A stretch of 64,000 nt of DNA from Actinotalea lenta. Its GTDB lineage: Bacteria > Actinomycetota > Actinomycetes > Actinomycetales > Cellulomonadaceae. Positions 9,521-17,920 of the stretch are shown in pieces (within the stretch, counting starts at the first letter, position 1; each line of letters begins with the position of its first letter). Under the pieces are notes generated by a model. It worked only from the letters and a program-made list of their open reading frames with translations. It was not told the DNA's origin and made no database searches. The position numbers and the translations under genes were made by a program. Location of the stretch: assembly GCF_030586465.1 (NCBI RefSeq), contig NZ_JAUQYP010000001.1, positions 687,965-751,964 on the forward strand, written 5' to 3'.

Positions 9521-10891
9521 GTGAGCATCGAAGAGCTCGACGCGGGGACGCGCGTCCGCGGACCCGAGTTCGAGCGCACGCCGCCTCAGGACATCTCGGC
9601 GGAGCAGTCGGTGCTCGGCGGCATGATGCTCTCCAAGGACGCGATCGCCGACGTCGTCGAGCAGCTCAAGGGCGTCGACTTCTACAAGCCCGCGCACGAG
9701 CTGGTCTACGAGGCGATCCTCGACCTGTACGGCCGTGGCGAGCCGGCCGACGCCGTCACGGTCGCCGCGGAGCTGACCAAGCGCGGCGAGCTGGGTCGGG
9801 TCGGTGGGGCGCCGTACCTGCACACCCTGATCTCGATGGTGCCCACGGCGGCCAACGCCGGCTACTACGCGCGCATCGTGCGCGAGCGCGCCGTGCTGCG
9901 CCGGCTGGTCGAGGCCGGGACCCGGATCGCGCAGCTCGGCTACGCCGCGGACGGTGGAGACGTCGACGAGCTGGTCAACACCGCACAGGCCGAGGTCTAC
10001 GCGGTGACCGAGCAGCGCACCAGCGAGGACTACCTCCCCCTGGCGGAGATCCTCAACGGCGCGATGGAGGAGATCGAGGCCGCCGGGCACCGCGGCGAGG
10101 GCATGGTCGGTGTCCCCACGGGCTTCATCGAGCTCGACCGGCTCACCAACGGGCTGCACCCGGGCCAGATGGTCGTCGTCGCTGCGCGTCCGGCCATCGG
10201 AAAGTCGACCCTCGCCTTGGACATCGCCCGGGCCGCGTCGATCAAGCACGGCATGACCTCCGTGGTCTTCTCGCTCGAGATGAGCCGTAACGAGATCACG
10301 ATGCGCATGCTCTCCGCCGAGGCTCGGGTGCCGTTGCAGAACATGCGCAAGGGCCAGATGCGCGACGAGGACTGGCAGAAGCTCGCCGCGACCATGGGGA
10401 AGATCTCCTCGGCACCGCTGTTCGTCGACGACTCGCCCAACATGTCGCTCATGGAGATCCGTGCGAAGTGCCGGCGCCTCAAGCAGCGTCACGACCTCAA
10501 GCTCGTCATCATCGACTACCTGCAGCTGATGACCTCGGGCAAGCGGGTGGAGTCCCGCCAGCAGGAGGTCAGCGAGTTCTCCCGCGCGCTGAAGCTGCTG
10601 GCGAAGGAGCTCGAGGTCCCGGTCATTGCGATCTCGCAGCTCAACCGTGGTGCCGAGCAGCGCACCGACAAGAAGCCCATGCTGTCCGACCTGCGTGAGT
10701 CCGGGGCGATCGAGCAGGACGCCGACGTGGTGATCCTGCTGCACCGCGAGGACGCCTACGAGCGCGAGTCGCCGCGCGCCGGCGAGGCGGACCTCATCGT
10801 CGCCAAGCACCGCAACGGCCCCACCGACACGATCGTCGTGGCGTTCCAGGGCCAGTACGCCAGGTTCGTCGACATGGCGCCGGCGATGTAG
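9521..10891 (+). CDS. dnaB: Replicative DNA helicase
   Basis: 456 aa hexameric 5'-3' helicase of the replication fork. The N-terminal domain starts RTPPQDISAEQSVLGGMMLS; the RecA-like domain has Walker A ARPAIGKST, Walker B LVIIDYLQLM and the C-terminal RENKNGPT-type stretch KHRNGPTDT. There is no intein, unlike some mycobacterial homologues. The start is GTG 9521 with GGGGAGG upstream. Confidence 0.97.
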   Translation: MSIEELDAGTRVRGPEFERTPPQDISAEQSVLGGMMLSKDAIADVVEQLKGVDFYKPAHELVYEAILDLYGRGEPADAVTVAAELTKRGELGRVGGAPYLHTLISMVPTAANAGYYARIVRERAVLRRLVEAGTRIAQLGYAADGGDVDELVNTAQAEVYAVTEQRTSEDYLPLAEILNGAMEEIEAAGHRGEGMVGVPTGFIELDRLTNGLHPGQMVVVAARPAIGKSTLALDIARAASIKHGMTSVVFSLEMSRNEITMRMLSAEARVPLQNMRKGQMRDEDWQKLAATMGKISSAPLFVDDSPNMSLMEIRAKCRRLKQRHDLKLVIIDYLQLMTSGKRVESRQQEVSEFSRALKLLAKELEVPVIAISQLNRGAEQRTDKKPMLSDLRESGAIEQDADVVILLHREDAYERESPRAGEADLIVAKHRNGPTDTIVVAFQGQYARFVDMAPAM

Positions 10892-10946
10892 CTGCCGCCG
10901 GCCCGACGTCGGCTGAGCCGCCGGTCCGCCGCAGGACCTGCGCGGG

Positions 10947-11225
10947 CTACCGCGGTGTCGGCGCGTCGTCCCGGCCCGCCTCGAGGGGGCGCGCGCTCGG
11001 CTGGAACAGGAGCAGGTCGCCGGGCAGGACGCCGAGCGTCTCGCACAGCGTCGCCAGGGTGGACAGGCGGATGGCGCGTGCCTTGTTGTTCTTGAGGATC
11101 GACAGGTTCGCCATGGTGATACCGGTGCGGTGGGACAGCTCCGTGAGCGTCATGCTCCGCTCGATCAGGATCTGCTCCAGGCCCAGCAGCACCTGAGGTC
11201 CGGCCTCGGGGGAGTCAGTGGACAC
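10947..11225 (-). CDS. Small Xre/Cro-family HTH regulator
   Basis: 92 aa with one helix-turn-helix (residues about 25-65: MTLTELSHRTGITMANLSIL, then LSTLATLCETLGV). It resembles the YozG-like group, which is normally next to a DUF2975 membrane-protein gene; I see none here. GTG 11225 follows GAGGAGGTGCAGC. The 242-bp stretch to the next gene holds no convincing coding sequence. Confidence 0.85.
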   Translation of the reverse strand: MSTDSPEAGPQVLLGLEQILIERSMTLTELSHRTGITMANLSILKNNKARAIRLSTLATLCETLGVLPGDLLLFQPSARPLEAGRDDAPTPR

Positions 11226-11467
11226 GCTGCACCTCCTCGAGCCGTCGCGGCGCGCCGCCAGCGGTCGGCGGCCGCCTGCTGCTCGAGGTCATCGTCGTCC
11301 TTGTCCGTGGCATGCGTCGAGCCCTGCAGTCATCGTCGCACCGATCGCTTCCCGAGTCAGCAGCCCGGCGCCGTCGGTCCCGGATGGCAGTGCCGCCCCA
11401 GCCTGCCACAGCAGGGTTCGACGCCCCGGGTCGGTAGCGGTCCGCGGACGACGTAGGCTGCACAGAC

Positions 11468-11908
11468 GTGGCGACGTTCTCCTCGGTCTCGCGGCAGCAC
11501 CTCCTCCAGGCGATCTCGGAGTACGACGAACGAGGCGGAGAGGAGTTCTGCGAGCTCTACGGCTTCACGCCGGCTCCGGAGCACACTCTCGTGCACGAGG
11601 GGCGCCGGTACGACGCGGGCGCTCTGCTCGGGGTGGCACATCGGATCGCGACGGGGCGGCTCGCTTCTCCGGACGAGGTGGCCCACGGGCTCGCCGGTGG
11701 TCTCGGCATCCTGCGCAAGCGCGGCTTCGAGGTGAGCGAGCCCGCCCGTCGCGTCCCCAGCGCCACCCGAGGCGGGACTCGTGCGTCGAGCAGCCGGCCC
11801 CGGGCGACCCGCACGCCGCGGGCTTCGACGCGCGAGGTGCCGCCGGCGATCTGTCCCACCTGCTCGATGGCTCTCCCGGCCACCGGGATCTGCGACTTCT
11901 GCGGCTGA
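11468..11908 (+). CDS. ScoMcrA-type head-domain protein with C-terminal zinc ribbon
   Basis: 146 aa. Residues 1-90 (SRQHLLQAISEYDERGGEEF, then LVHEGRRYDAGALLGVAHRI and GILRKRGFEV) resemble the N-terminal head domain of ScoMcrA, a type IV restriction enzyme cutting modified DNA. Here no SRA or HNH nuclease follows. Instead a disordered Arg/Ser/Pro linker leads to CPTCSMALPATGICDFCG, a CxxC...CxxC zinc ribbon. The domain match is from memory of the family; function as a free-standing module is unknown. GTG 11468 is the start. The gene is followed by the structured gap. Confidence 0.7.
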   Translation: MATFSSVSRQHLLQAISEYDERGGEEFCELYGFTPAPEHTLVHEGRRYDAGALLGVAHRIATGRLASPDEVAHGLAGGLGILRKRGFEVSEPARRVPSATRGGTRASSSRPRATRTPRASTREVPPAICPTCSMALPATGICDFCG

Positions 11909-11983
11909 GCTCCTGGCGCGACCCGGGGAGCCGGGCGGAGCGCGTGCGTCGAGGCCATGGCGGGCGCGGGCCGTGCCGTGCCA

Positions 11984-12193
11984 GGCTGTCGGTGTGGTGC
12001 CCGGACGGGCATGAGTCCGCCCCCTGCGACAGCCCTCCGGGCACCACATCGTGCTCCGGACGCGCGGGCAGCCGCTGAGGCCCGCCGGTGAGCGAGGCGC
12101 CGCCCAGCCGGCGACGGTGCCCGGGGGCCGAGACGCAATGGGTCCGGTGCCCGTCATCCCCCCTGCGGAAGACGAGCACCGGACCTCCGGTCC
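11984..12193. other. Interleaved inverted repeats in 595-bp gap
   Basis: The gap 11909-12503 has no convincing ORF. It contains A/A' arms GGCTGTCG (11984-11991) and CGACAGCC (12027-12034), interleaved with B/B' arms of 13 bp, TGTGGTGCCCGGA (11993-12005) and TCCGGGCACCACA (12036-12048). Further on, GGTCCGGTGC (12141-12150) pairs with GCACCGGACC (12176-12185), while GGACC (12181-12185) can pair with GGTCC (12189-12193) instead. Mutually exclusive pairings like these suggest a switching RNA, on either strand. Confidence 0.6.
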
Positions 12194-12247
12194 GATGTGC
12201 CCTCGGCTGTCACCGCAGACCTGCGGCAGTCGCGAGCGCAGGTCACA

Positions 12248-12276
12248 AATGTAATCGAACTCGATAACATCGTCAA
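12248..12276 (-). promoter_or_regulatory. Minus-strand promoter over a 22-bp palindrome
   Basis: On the minus strand, TTGACG (12271-12276) and TACATT (12248-12253) are separated by exactly 17 bp. The spacer and -10 coincide with a palindrome with arms ATGTAATCGA (12249-12258) and TCGATAACAT (12261-12270), symmetric at 9 of 10 positions, in an AT-rich island. A transcript would run through the inverted repeats toward 11984, where no gene is seen. Confidence 0.5.
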
Positions 12277-12469
12277 CGATAAGCGCCGCCGGTTGACCCG
12301 ATCGGATGATCGCGGCACGAGCGGCGGGGCCTCGCGCCGTCTGCCCGGACTTCTCGGACGTGCGGCGTCGAACCGAACGGTCATCGATTCCGGGCGGGCG
12401 CGCCCTCGTGCGGGTGTGTGCTTGCCCACACCTGCACGCTCCCTGTGCACATGCCGGTGCCCTCGAGTT

Positions 12470-12485
12470 ACGCAAGCGGTTGCAT
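12470..12485. promoter_or_regulatory. LacI-type operator candidate upstream of glgP
   Basis: GCAAGCGGTTGC (12472-12483) is an imperfect 12-bp dyad with the central CG and GCAA/TTGC ends typical of LacI-family sites. It lies about 20 bp before the glgP start. A sugar-responsive LacI repressor encoded elsewhere would be the expected partner. Confidence 0.4.
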
Positions 12486-12503
12486 CGCCGCTACCGTGGC
12501 CCG

Positions 12504-14966
12504 GTGACCGAGATGATCGTGCCGACCCCCACGCCGGACCTGACCGTCGATGCCTTCACCCGCGCGTTCCTGCGCGAGCTGAACTTCGGCCAGGGCGTCG
12601 AGCTGTCGGCTTCCTCCGTGAACGACCAGTACCTGGCCCTCGCCCGCACCGTGCGGCAGTACCTGATGTCGCGCTGGCTGGAGACCCAGCACCGCCAGCG
12701 GGAGTCCCAGGCGAAGTCCGTGGCGTACCTGTCCGCCGAGTTCCTGTTGGGCCGTCAGCTCGACAACGCGCTGCTGTGCACCGGCCTCGAGGAGATCGCC
12801 GACGAGGCCCTGCGCGGCCTGGACATCGACCTGTCCGAGCTCCGCGACGCGGAGATCGAGCCGGGGCTGGGCAACGGTGGCCTGGGCCGGCTCGCGGCGT
12901 GCTTCATCGACTCGCTGTCCACGATGTCCGTCCCGTCGATCGGCTACGGCATCCGCTACGAGTACGGCATCTTCCGGCAGACGTTCGTCGACGGGCACCA
13001 GGTGGAGCAGCCGGACACCTGGCTCGAGCTGGGCTCGCCGTGGGAGTTCCCGCACCCTGAGGCCGCAGTGACGGTGGGCTTCGGCGGCCAGACGGAGTCC
13101 TACACCGAAGACGGGGAGCAGCGCTCGCGCTGGACCCCTGCGTGGTCGGTGCTCGGCATGCCCTACAACTACATGGTCCCCGGGTACCACAACGGCCGGG
13201 TCTCCACACTGCGGCTGTGGAGCGCACGCGCGACCCGCGCATTCGACCTGCAGATCTTCAACTCCGGCCACTACGCGGACGCGGTGCGCGCCCAGACGTT
13301 CGCGGAGAACATCTCCAAGGTCCTCTACCCCGAGGACTCGACGCCGCAGGGCAAGGAGCTCCGACTGCAGCAGCAGTACTTCTTTGTCGCGTGCTCGCTG
13401 CGCAACTTCATCGAGGACGTGCTCCCCGCGGACTTCGACCTGCACCGGCTGCCGGAACGTGTGATGTTCCAGCTCAACGACACGCACCCGGTGATCGCGG
13501 TGCCGGAGCTGATGCGCATCCTGGTCGACGAGAAGGGCTTCGGGTGGGACGAGGCCTGGGAGGTCACCCAGCAGTGCTTCGCCTACACGTGTCACACGCT
13601 GCTGCCCGAGGCGCTGGAGGTGTGGCCGGTCGAGCTGCTCGGTCGCCTGCTGCCGCGCCACCTGGAGATCATCTACCGGATCAACGACGACTTCCTCGCC
13701 CAGGTGCGCGCCACCTACCCGCGTGACGAGCTCAAGGCTCGCCGCATGTCGATCATCGCCGAGCACCCTGAGCGCGCGGTGCGGATGGCCTACCTGGCCA
13801 CGGTCGCGGGCGCCAAGGTCAACGGTGTCGCCGAGCTGCACTCCCAGCTCCTGCGGGACAAGGTGCTCGACGAGTTCGCGACGCTGTGGCCTGAGAAGTT
13901 CACCAACGTCACCAACGGCGTCACCCCGCGTCGCTTCCTCCGGCTCGCCAACCCCGAGCTGTCCCGCCTGATCACCGACGCGATCGGCGGCGGCTGGGTC
14001 ACGGATCTCGAGCGTCTGCGCGAGCTCGAGCCGTTCGTGGACGACCCGGAGTTCACGCGGCGGTTCCGGGACGTCAAGCGCCGCAACAAGCTGCGCCTGG
14101 CCGGCGTGCTCGAGAAGCGCGACGGGCTGACGGTCGACCCCGACTCGTTGCTCGACGTGATGGTCAAGCGTCTGCACGAGTACAAGCGGCAGATGCTCAA
14201 GCTGCTGCACGTGGTCACGCTGTACGACCGGGTGACCTCCGGCGAGCTGCCCATCGAGGAGCTCGCCCCACGCACCATCGTCTTCGGGGCCAAGGCCGCG
14301 CCCGGCTACAAGATGGCCAAGGACATCATCTGGCTCATCAACTCGGTGGCCGCCACGGTCAACGCCGACCCCCGCGTCGAGGGACGGCTGAAGGTCCTCT
14401 TCCCGGCCAACTACAACGTCACTCTGGCGGAGAAGCTGATCCCCGCGGCGGATCTGTCCGAGCAGATCTCGCTCGCCGGCAAGGAGGCGTCCGGGACCGG
14501 GAACATGAAGTTCGCCCTGAATGGGGCTCTCACCATCGGTACCGACGACGGCGCGAACGTGGAGATCCGCCAGCTCGTCGGTGACGAGAACTTCTTCCTG
14601 TTCGGGCTGACCGAGCCCGAGGTGACGACCGTCGTGGACAAGGGCTACCGGCCCGCGGCGTACTACGAGGCCAACGAGTCGCTGCGCCGCGCCCTGGACA
14701 TGATCGCTTCGGGCACGTTCTCGCACGGGGACCGGCACGCGTTCGAGCCGATCGTGTCGAACCTCCTCTACCAGGACCGGTTCCTCGTGCTGGCCGACTA
14801 CCAGGCCTACCTGGACGCCCAGGAGCGCGTCGACGAGGCCTACGGCGACGAGGAGGCGTGGACCCGCTCTGCGATCCTCAACGTGGCGCGTACCGGGTTC
14901 TTCAGCTCGGATCGTTCCATCCACGACTACCTTGGTCGCATCTGGGGCGCCGGTCCCGTGCACTGA
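12504..14966 (+). CDS. glgP: Glycogen/alpha-glucan phosphorylase
   Basis: 820 aa, usual length for the short-tail maltodextrin/glycogen phosphorylases. It releases glucose 1-phosphate from alpha-1,4-glucans with pyridoxal phosphate. Visible motifs are EPGLGNGGLGRLAACF, the VTNGVTPRRFL loop and the PLP site EASGTGNMKFALNG with Lys669. The start is GTG 12504 or ATG 12513; neither has a strong Shine-Dalgarno, so the mRNA may be short-leadered. The frame extends upstream, but that part is not family-like. The MFS gene follows after 26 nt. Confidence 0.96.
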   Translation: MTEMIVPTPTPDLTVDAFTRAFLRELNFGQGVELSASSVNDQYLALARTVRQYLMSRWLETQHRQRESQAKSVAYLSAEFLLGRQLDNALLCTGLEEIADEALRGLDIDLSELRDAEIEPGLGNGGLGRLAACFIDSLSTMSVPSIGYGIRYEYGIFRQTFVDGHQVEQPDTWLELGSPWEFPHPEAAVTVGFGGQTESYTEDGEQRSRWTPAWSVLGMPYNYMVPGYHNGRVSTLRLWSARATRAFDLQIFNSGHYADAVRAQTFAENISKVLYPEDSTPQGKELRLQQQYFFVACSLRNFIEDVLPADFDLHRLPERVMFQLNDTHPVIAVPELMRILVDEKGFGWDEAWEVTQQCFAYTCHTLLPEALEVWPVELLGRLLPRHLEIIYRINDDFLAQVRATYPRDELKARRMSIIAEHPERAVRMAYLATVAGAKVNGVAELHSQLLRDKVLDEFATLWPEKFTNVTNGVTPRRFLRLANPELSRLITDAIGGGWVTDLERLRELEPFVDDPEFTRRFRDVKRRNKLRLAGVLEKRDGLTVDPDSLLDVMVKRLHEYKRQMLKLLHVVTLYDRVTSGELPIEELAPRTIVFGAKAAPGYKMAKDIIWLINSVAATVNADPRVEGRLKVLFPANYNVTLAEKLIPAADLSEQISLAGKEASGTGNMKFALNGALTIGTDDGANVEIRQLVGDENFFLFGLTEPEVTTVVDKGYRPAAYYEANESLRRALDMIASGTFSHGDRHAFEPIVSNLLYQDRFLVLADYQAYLDAQERVDEAYGDEEAWTRSAILNVARTGFFSSDRSIHDYLGRIWGAGPVH

Positions 14967-14992
14967 CGCAGCGACGAACCACGGAGGGCCTG

Positions 14993-16312
14993 GTGGCGAC
15001 GTCGCACGAGTCTCTCTGGTCCACGGCCGTGCGCCTCCGGGGCAACCCGCGGGCGGCGGTCTGGACCGAGCCGATGTGGGGCCTGTCGATGGCCCTCGTG
15101 CTGCCGTACGCGTCGGTCTACATGCTGGCGCTCGGGCTGAGCGACCAGCAGATCGGCCTGCTGGCGACGATCGGGATCCTGTCCCAGACCGTGTTCGGGC
15201 TGCTCGGCGGGGTGATCACCGACAAGCTCGGCCGGCGCGCCACGACGGCGGTGTTCGACCTGGTCGCGTGGTCCGTGCCCTGCCTGATCTGGGCCGTGGC
15301 GCAGAACTTCTGGTTCTTCCTGGGTGCGTCGCTGGTCAACGGGGCCTGGCAGGTCACCCAGAACTCGTGGGACTGCCTCCTGGTCGAGGATGCCGAGCCG
15401 CGGCTCATCACCCGGGTGTACTCGCTGGTCCGCGTCGCAGCCGATCTCTCGGCGCTGTTCGCCCCGGTCGCGGCGGTGCTGGTGGCGCGCTTCGGCCTCG
15501 AGCCGGCGGTGCGGATCCTCTACGTCAACGCCTTCGTCGTGATGACCGCCAAGGTCTGGATCCTGTACCGCGCATCCCACGAGACCGACGTCGGCCGGCT
15601 CCGCATGACGCAGGTCGCGGGCCGGTCGACCTGGTCACTGCTGCGCGAGTACCGCGGTGTGGGGGCGGTGATCCGACGCTCGCCGGGCACGCTGTACTCG
15701 GTGGCCGTGATGGCCGTGGTCGCTGCGGTGGCGCTGGTCACCGGGACGTTCTGGCAGATCGCGGTCAGTCAGCGGCTCGGCGTGCCCGACGCGCTTCTGC
15801 CGTTCTTCCCGATGGCCCGCTCGATCCTGTCGATGCTGTTCTTCTTCACCCTCATCCCCCGGCTCACGGGGGGTGCGCAGCTGCGACGCCCGACGCGATG
15901 GGGTTTCGTCGCATACCTGGCAGGACAGCTGCTGCTGGTCGCCATCCCCGCCGCGGACGGTGCCCGAACGTCGACCTACCTGCTGCTCGGCGTCACACTG
16001 GTGCTCGACGGGTTCGGGGGAGGGATCCTCGCGATGCTCGCCGAGTCGCTGGTCGCCCTGCACGTCGACAAGCTCGAGCGGTCGCGGGTCATGGCGATGC
16101 AGCGCACCGCTGTGATGCTCGTCACGGCGCCGTTCGGCTGGATCGCTGGGTGGTTGTCCGGGGTGGACCGGTCGTGGCCCTTCGTGCTGACCTCGTCTCT
16201 GCTCGTCCTCGGGCTCGTGCTCACCGGGTGGGCCCCTACCCTGCCCCAGCACGACGTCGACGAGCCGCCGCTCCCCGTGCCGCCCGGGCCGGAGACCGCG
16301 CGCGGGATGTGA
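14993..16312 (+). CDS. MFS transporter
   Basis: 439 aa, about 12 membrane helices, with the MFS loop GGVITDKLGRRATTAVFD between helices 2 and 3. GTG 14993 follows a good ACGGAGGG site. Its 26-nt distance from glgP suggests cotranscription and a role with sugars or oligosaccharides, but the substrate is not readable from sequence. The C-terminus is Pro-rich and cytoplasmic. It converges on the photolyase gene with 13 nt between the stops. Confidence 0.85.
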   Translation: MATSHESLWSTAVRLRGNPRAAVWTEPMWGLSMALVLPYASVYMLALGLSDQQIGLLATIGILSQTVFGLLGGVITDKLGRRATTAVFDLVAWSVPCLIWAVAQNFWFFLGASLVNGAWQVTQNSWDCLLVEDAEPRLITRVYSLVRVAADLSALFAPVAAVLVARFGLEPAVRILYVNAFVVMTAKVWILYRASHETDVGRLRMTQVAGRSTWSLLREYRGVGAVIRRSPGTLYSVAVMAVVAAVALVTGTFWQIAVSQRLGVPDALLPFFPMARSILSMLFFFTLIPRLTGGAQLRRPTRWGFVAYLAGQLLLVAIPAADGARTSTYLLLGVTLVLDGFGGGILAMLAESLVALHVDKLERSRVMAMQRTAVMLVTAPFGWIAGWLSGVDRSWPFVLTSSLLVLGLVLTGWAPTLPQHDVDEPPLPVPPGPETARGM

Positions 16313-16325
16313 GCGGCTCGCGCGA

Positions 16326-17702
16326 TCAGCTCTTCGCGTCCTGGTACCGCGCCAGCGCCTCGCGGCGCTCCTGCCCGTGGTCCAACAGCTGGCCCGGATA
16401 GCCCTCGGCGTAGCCGTCGCGTGCCTTCCACGGCTCGTGCGCCGATGCGCCCGGCAGGTGGCGCAGCTCGGGGACCCACCGGCGCACGTACTCTCCGTCG
16501 GGGTCGAAGCGCAGTCCCTGGGTCACCGGGTTGAACACCCGGAAGTACGGCGCGGCGTCGGTGCCCGTGCCCGCGGCCCACTGCCAGCCGTGGCTGTTGG
16601 ATGCGAGGTCCCCGTCGCGCAGGTGCGCCATGAAGTGGCGCGCGCCGTGCACCCACCACTGGTGCAGATCCTTGACCAGGAAGCTTGCGGTGACCATCCG
16701 GACCCGGTTGTGCATCCAGCCGGTTGCAAGGAGCTGGCGCATCCCGGCGTCGACGAACGGGAAGCCCGTCCGCCCCTGTCGCCATGCCTCCAGGGCTGCG
16801 GCGGCACCTGGGTCGGACGTCGGATCGTCGTACCGGAGCGCGAGGTCGGCACGCCAGTCGGTCCACGCCGACGCCGGGGCGTGCCAGAGCACGTCCGCGT
16901 AGAACTCTCGCCACGCGAGCTCGTTCAGGAACGTCTGGGCACCGGGCTCGCGGCCGGCGGGATGGTCGGCGACGTCGGCCAGCAGGGTCCGCGGGTGCAC
17001 GGTGCCGTACTTGAGGTGCACGGACAGTCGGGAGGTGCCGTCCAGGTCGGGCCGGTCGCGACGGTCGCGGTAACCCTCCAGGCCGTCGTCGAGGAACTCG
17101 CGCCAGCGGGCCAGTGCCGTCTCCTCCGTCACCGGGGGCAGGTCGCTCGGCGCGTGTGCGACGGCCTCGGCCAGCGGTTCGGAGTCCAGGGTGCGGCGCC
17201 ACCGCAGCCCGGTCGGTACCGCCGCGGGCCGGCGCCAGCCGTGCTCGCGCCACGCGCGCGAGAAGGGGGTGAACACCTTGTACGGCTCGCCGGCACCCGT
17301 GCGCACCCGTCCCGGCGTCACCGCGTACGGGCTCCCGGTGGCGACCAGCGGGACGCCGAGCCCGTGCAGCGCGCGCCCGACCCTTTCGTCCCGACGCCTG
17401 CCGTAGGGGGTGGTCTCCGCAGACACGTGCACGGAGTCCGCCCCGCTCTCCCGCACGACGGTGGGCAGCACCTCGTCGGGGCGACCGTGCCGCACCACGA
17501 GCGCGCCATTGTAGGCCGCGCGAACCCCGTCGAGCGCGTCACGCAGCGCGGCAAGCCGCGCCGGCCCGGCCGAGGTGACCAGCGCGGGGTCGACGACGAA
17601 CAGCGGCAGCACAGTGTGGTCCGACGTGGCCTCCACCGCCGCGGCGAGCGCGGGGTGGTCGCGCAGCCGCAGGTCCCGGCGCAGCCACAGGATGCTGGTC
17701 AT
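16326..17702 (-). CDS. phr: Deoxyribodipyrimidine photolyase
   Basis: 458 aa class I CPD photolyase that repairs pyrimidine dimers using FADH- and blue light. The N-terminal antenna-binding domain starts ILWLRRDLRLRDHPAL; the C-terminal FAD domain has LNELAWREFYADVLW, GFPFVDAGMRQLLATGWMHNR and the NSHGWQWAAGTGTDAAPYFR motif. It is complete and starts at ATG 17702, leaving a short repeat-rich gap to the flippase gene. Confidence 0.96.
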   Translation of the reverse strand: MTSILWLRRDLRLRDHPALAAAVEATSDHTVLPLFVVDPALVTSAGPARLAALRDALDGVRAAYNGALVVRHGRPDEVLPTVVRESGADSVHVSAETTPYGRRRDERVGRALHGLGVPLVATGSPYAVTPGRVRTGAGEPYKVFTPFSRAWREHGWRRPAAVPTGLRWRRTLDSEPLAEAVAHAPSDLPPVTEETALARWREFLDDGLEGYRDRRDRPDLDGTSRLSVHLKYGTVHPRTLLADVADHPAGREPGAQTFLNELAWREFYADVLWHAPASAWTDWRADLALRYDDPTSDPGAAAALEAWRQGRTGFPFVDAGMRQLLATGWMHNRVRMVTASFLVKDLHQWWVHGARHFMAHLRDGDLASNSHGWQWAAGTGTDAAPYFRVFNPVTQGLRFDPDGEYVRRWVPELRHLPGASAHEPWKARDGYAEGYPGQLLDHGQERREALARYQDAKS

Positions 17703-17803
17703 TCGCGAAGGCTAAGCGCTCGACTCACGCCGTGCCGGGTGGAGCGGCCTCCAGCGCGCATCGCGGCGTCCGGTGCAGATCGCGGCATCCGGTAGGCCGC
17801 ATT

Positions 17804-17911
17804 CTGCACCGCCGGCCGCGTCCTGCGCCGCCGGCCGCGTCCTGCACCGCCGGCCGCATTCTGCACCGCCGGCCGCGTCCTGCACCGCCGGCCGCATCCT
17901 GCACCGCCGGG
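17804..17911. repeat. 19-bp tandem repeat
   Basis: Five copies and a 13-bp remnant of CTGCACCGCCGGCCGCRTY, with substitutions only at a few positions. The array fills most of the 218-bp gap between photolyase and flippase genes and ends 10 bp from the flippase stop. The unit contains CCGGCCG-type palindromes. There are no spacers, so it is not a CRISPR. Confidence 0.85.
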
Positions 17912-17920
17912 CTGTGGTCC

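Noticed and set aside
11984-12048. H-type pseudoknot
   Set aside because: The loop between the A and B arms is a single nucleotide, too short to cross a 13-bp stem; alternative folds are more likely.
12154-12450. Minus-strand 98-aa ORF overlapping the candidate promoter
   Set aside because: It spans the AT-rich promoter-like DNA, has unnatural Arg/Pro composition and no ribosome site.
12468-14963. Long minus-strand frame opposite glgP
   Set aside because: Shadow; glgP is full length with all motifs.
17804-17911. Possible CRISPR array
   Set aside because: Units are contiguous 19-mers without spacers, and there are no cas genes; a tandem repeat.
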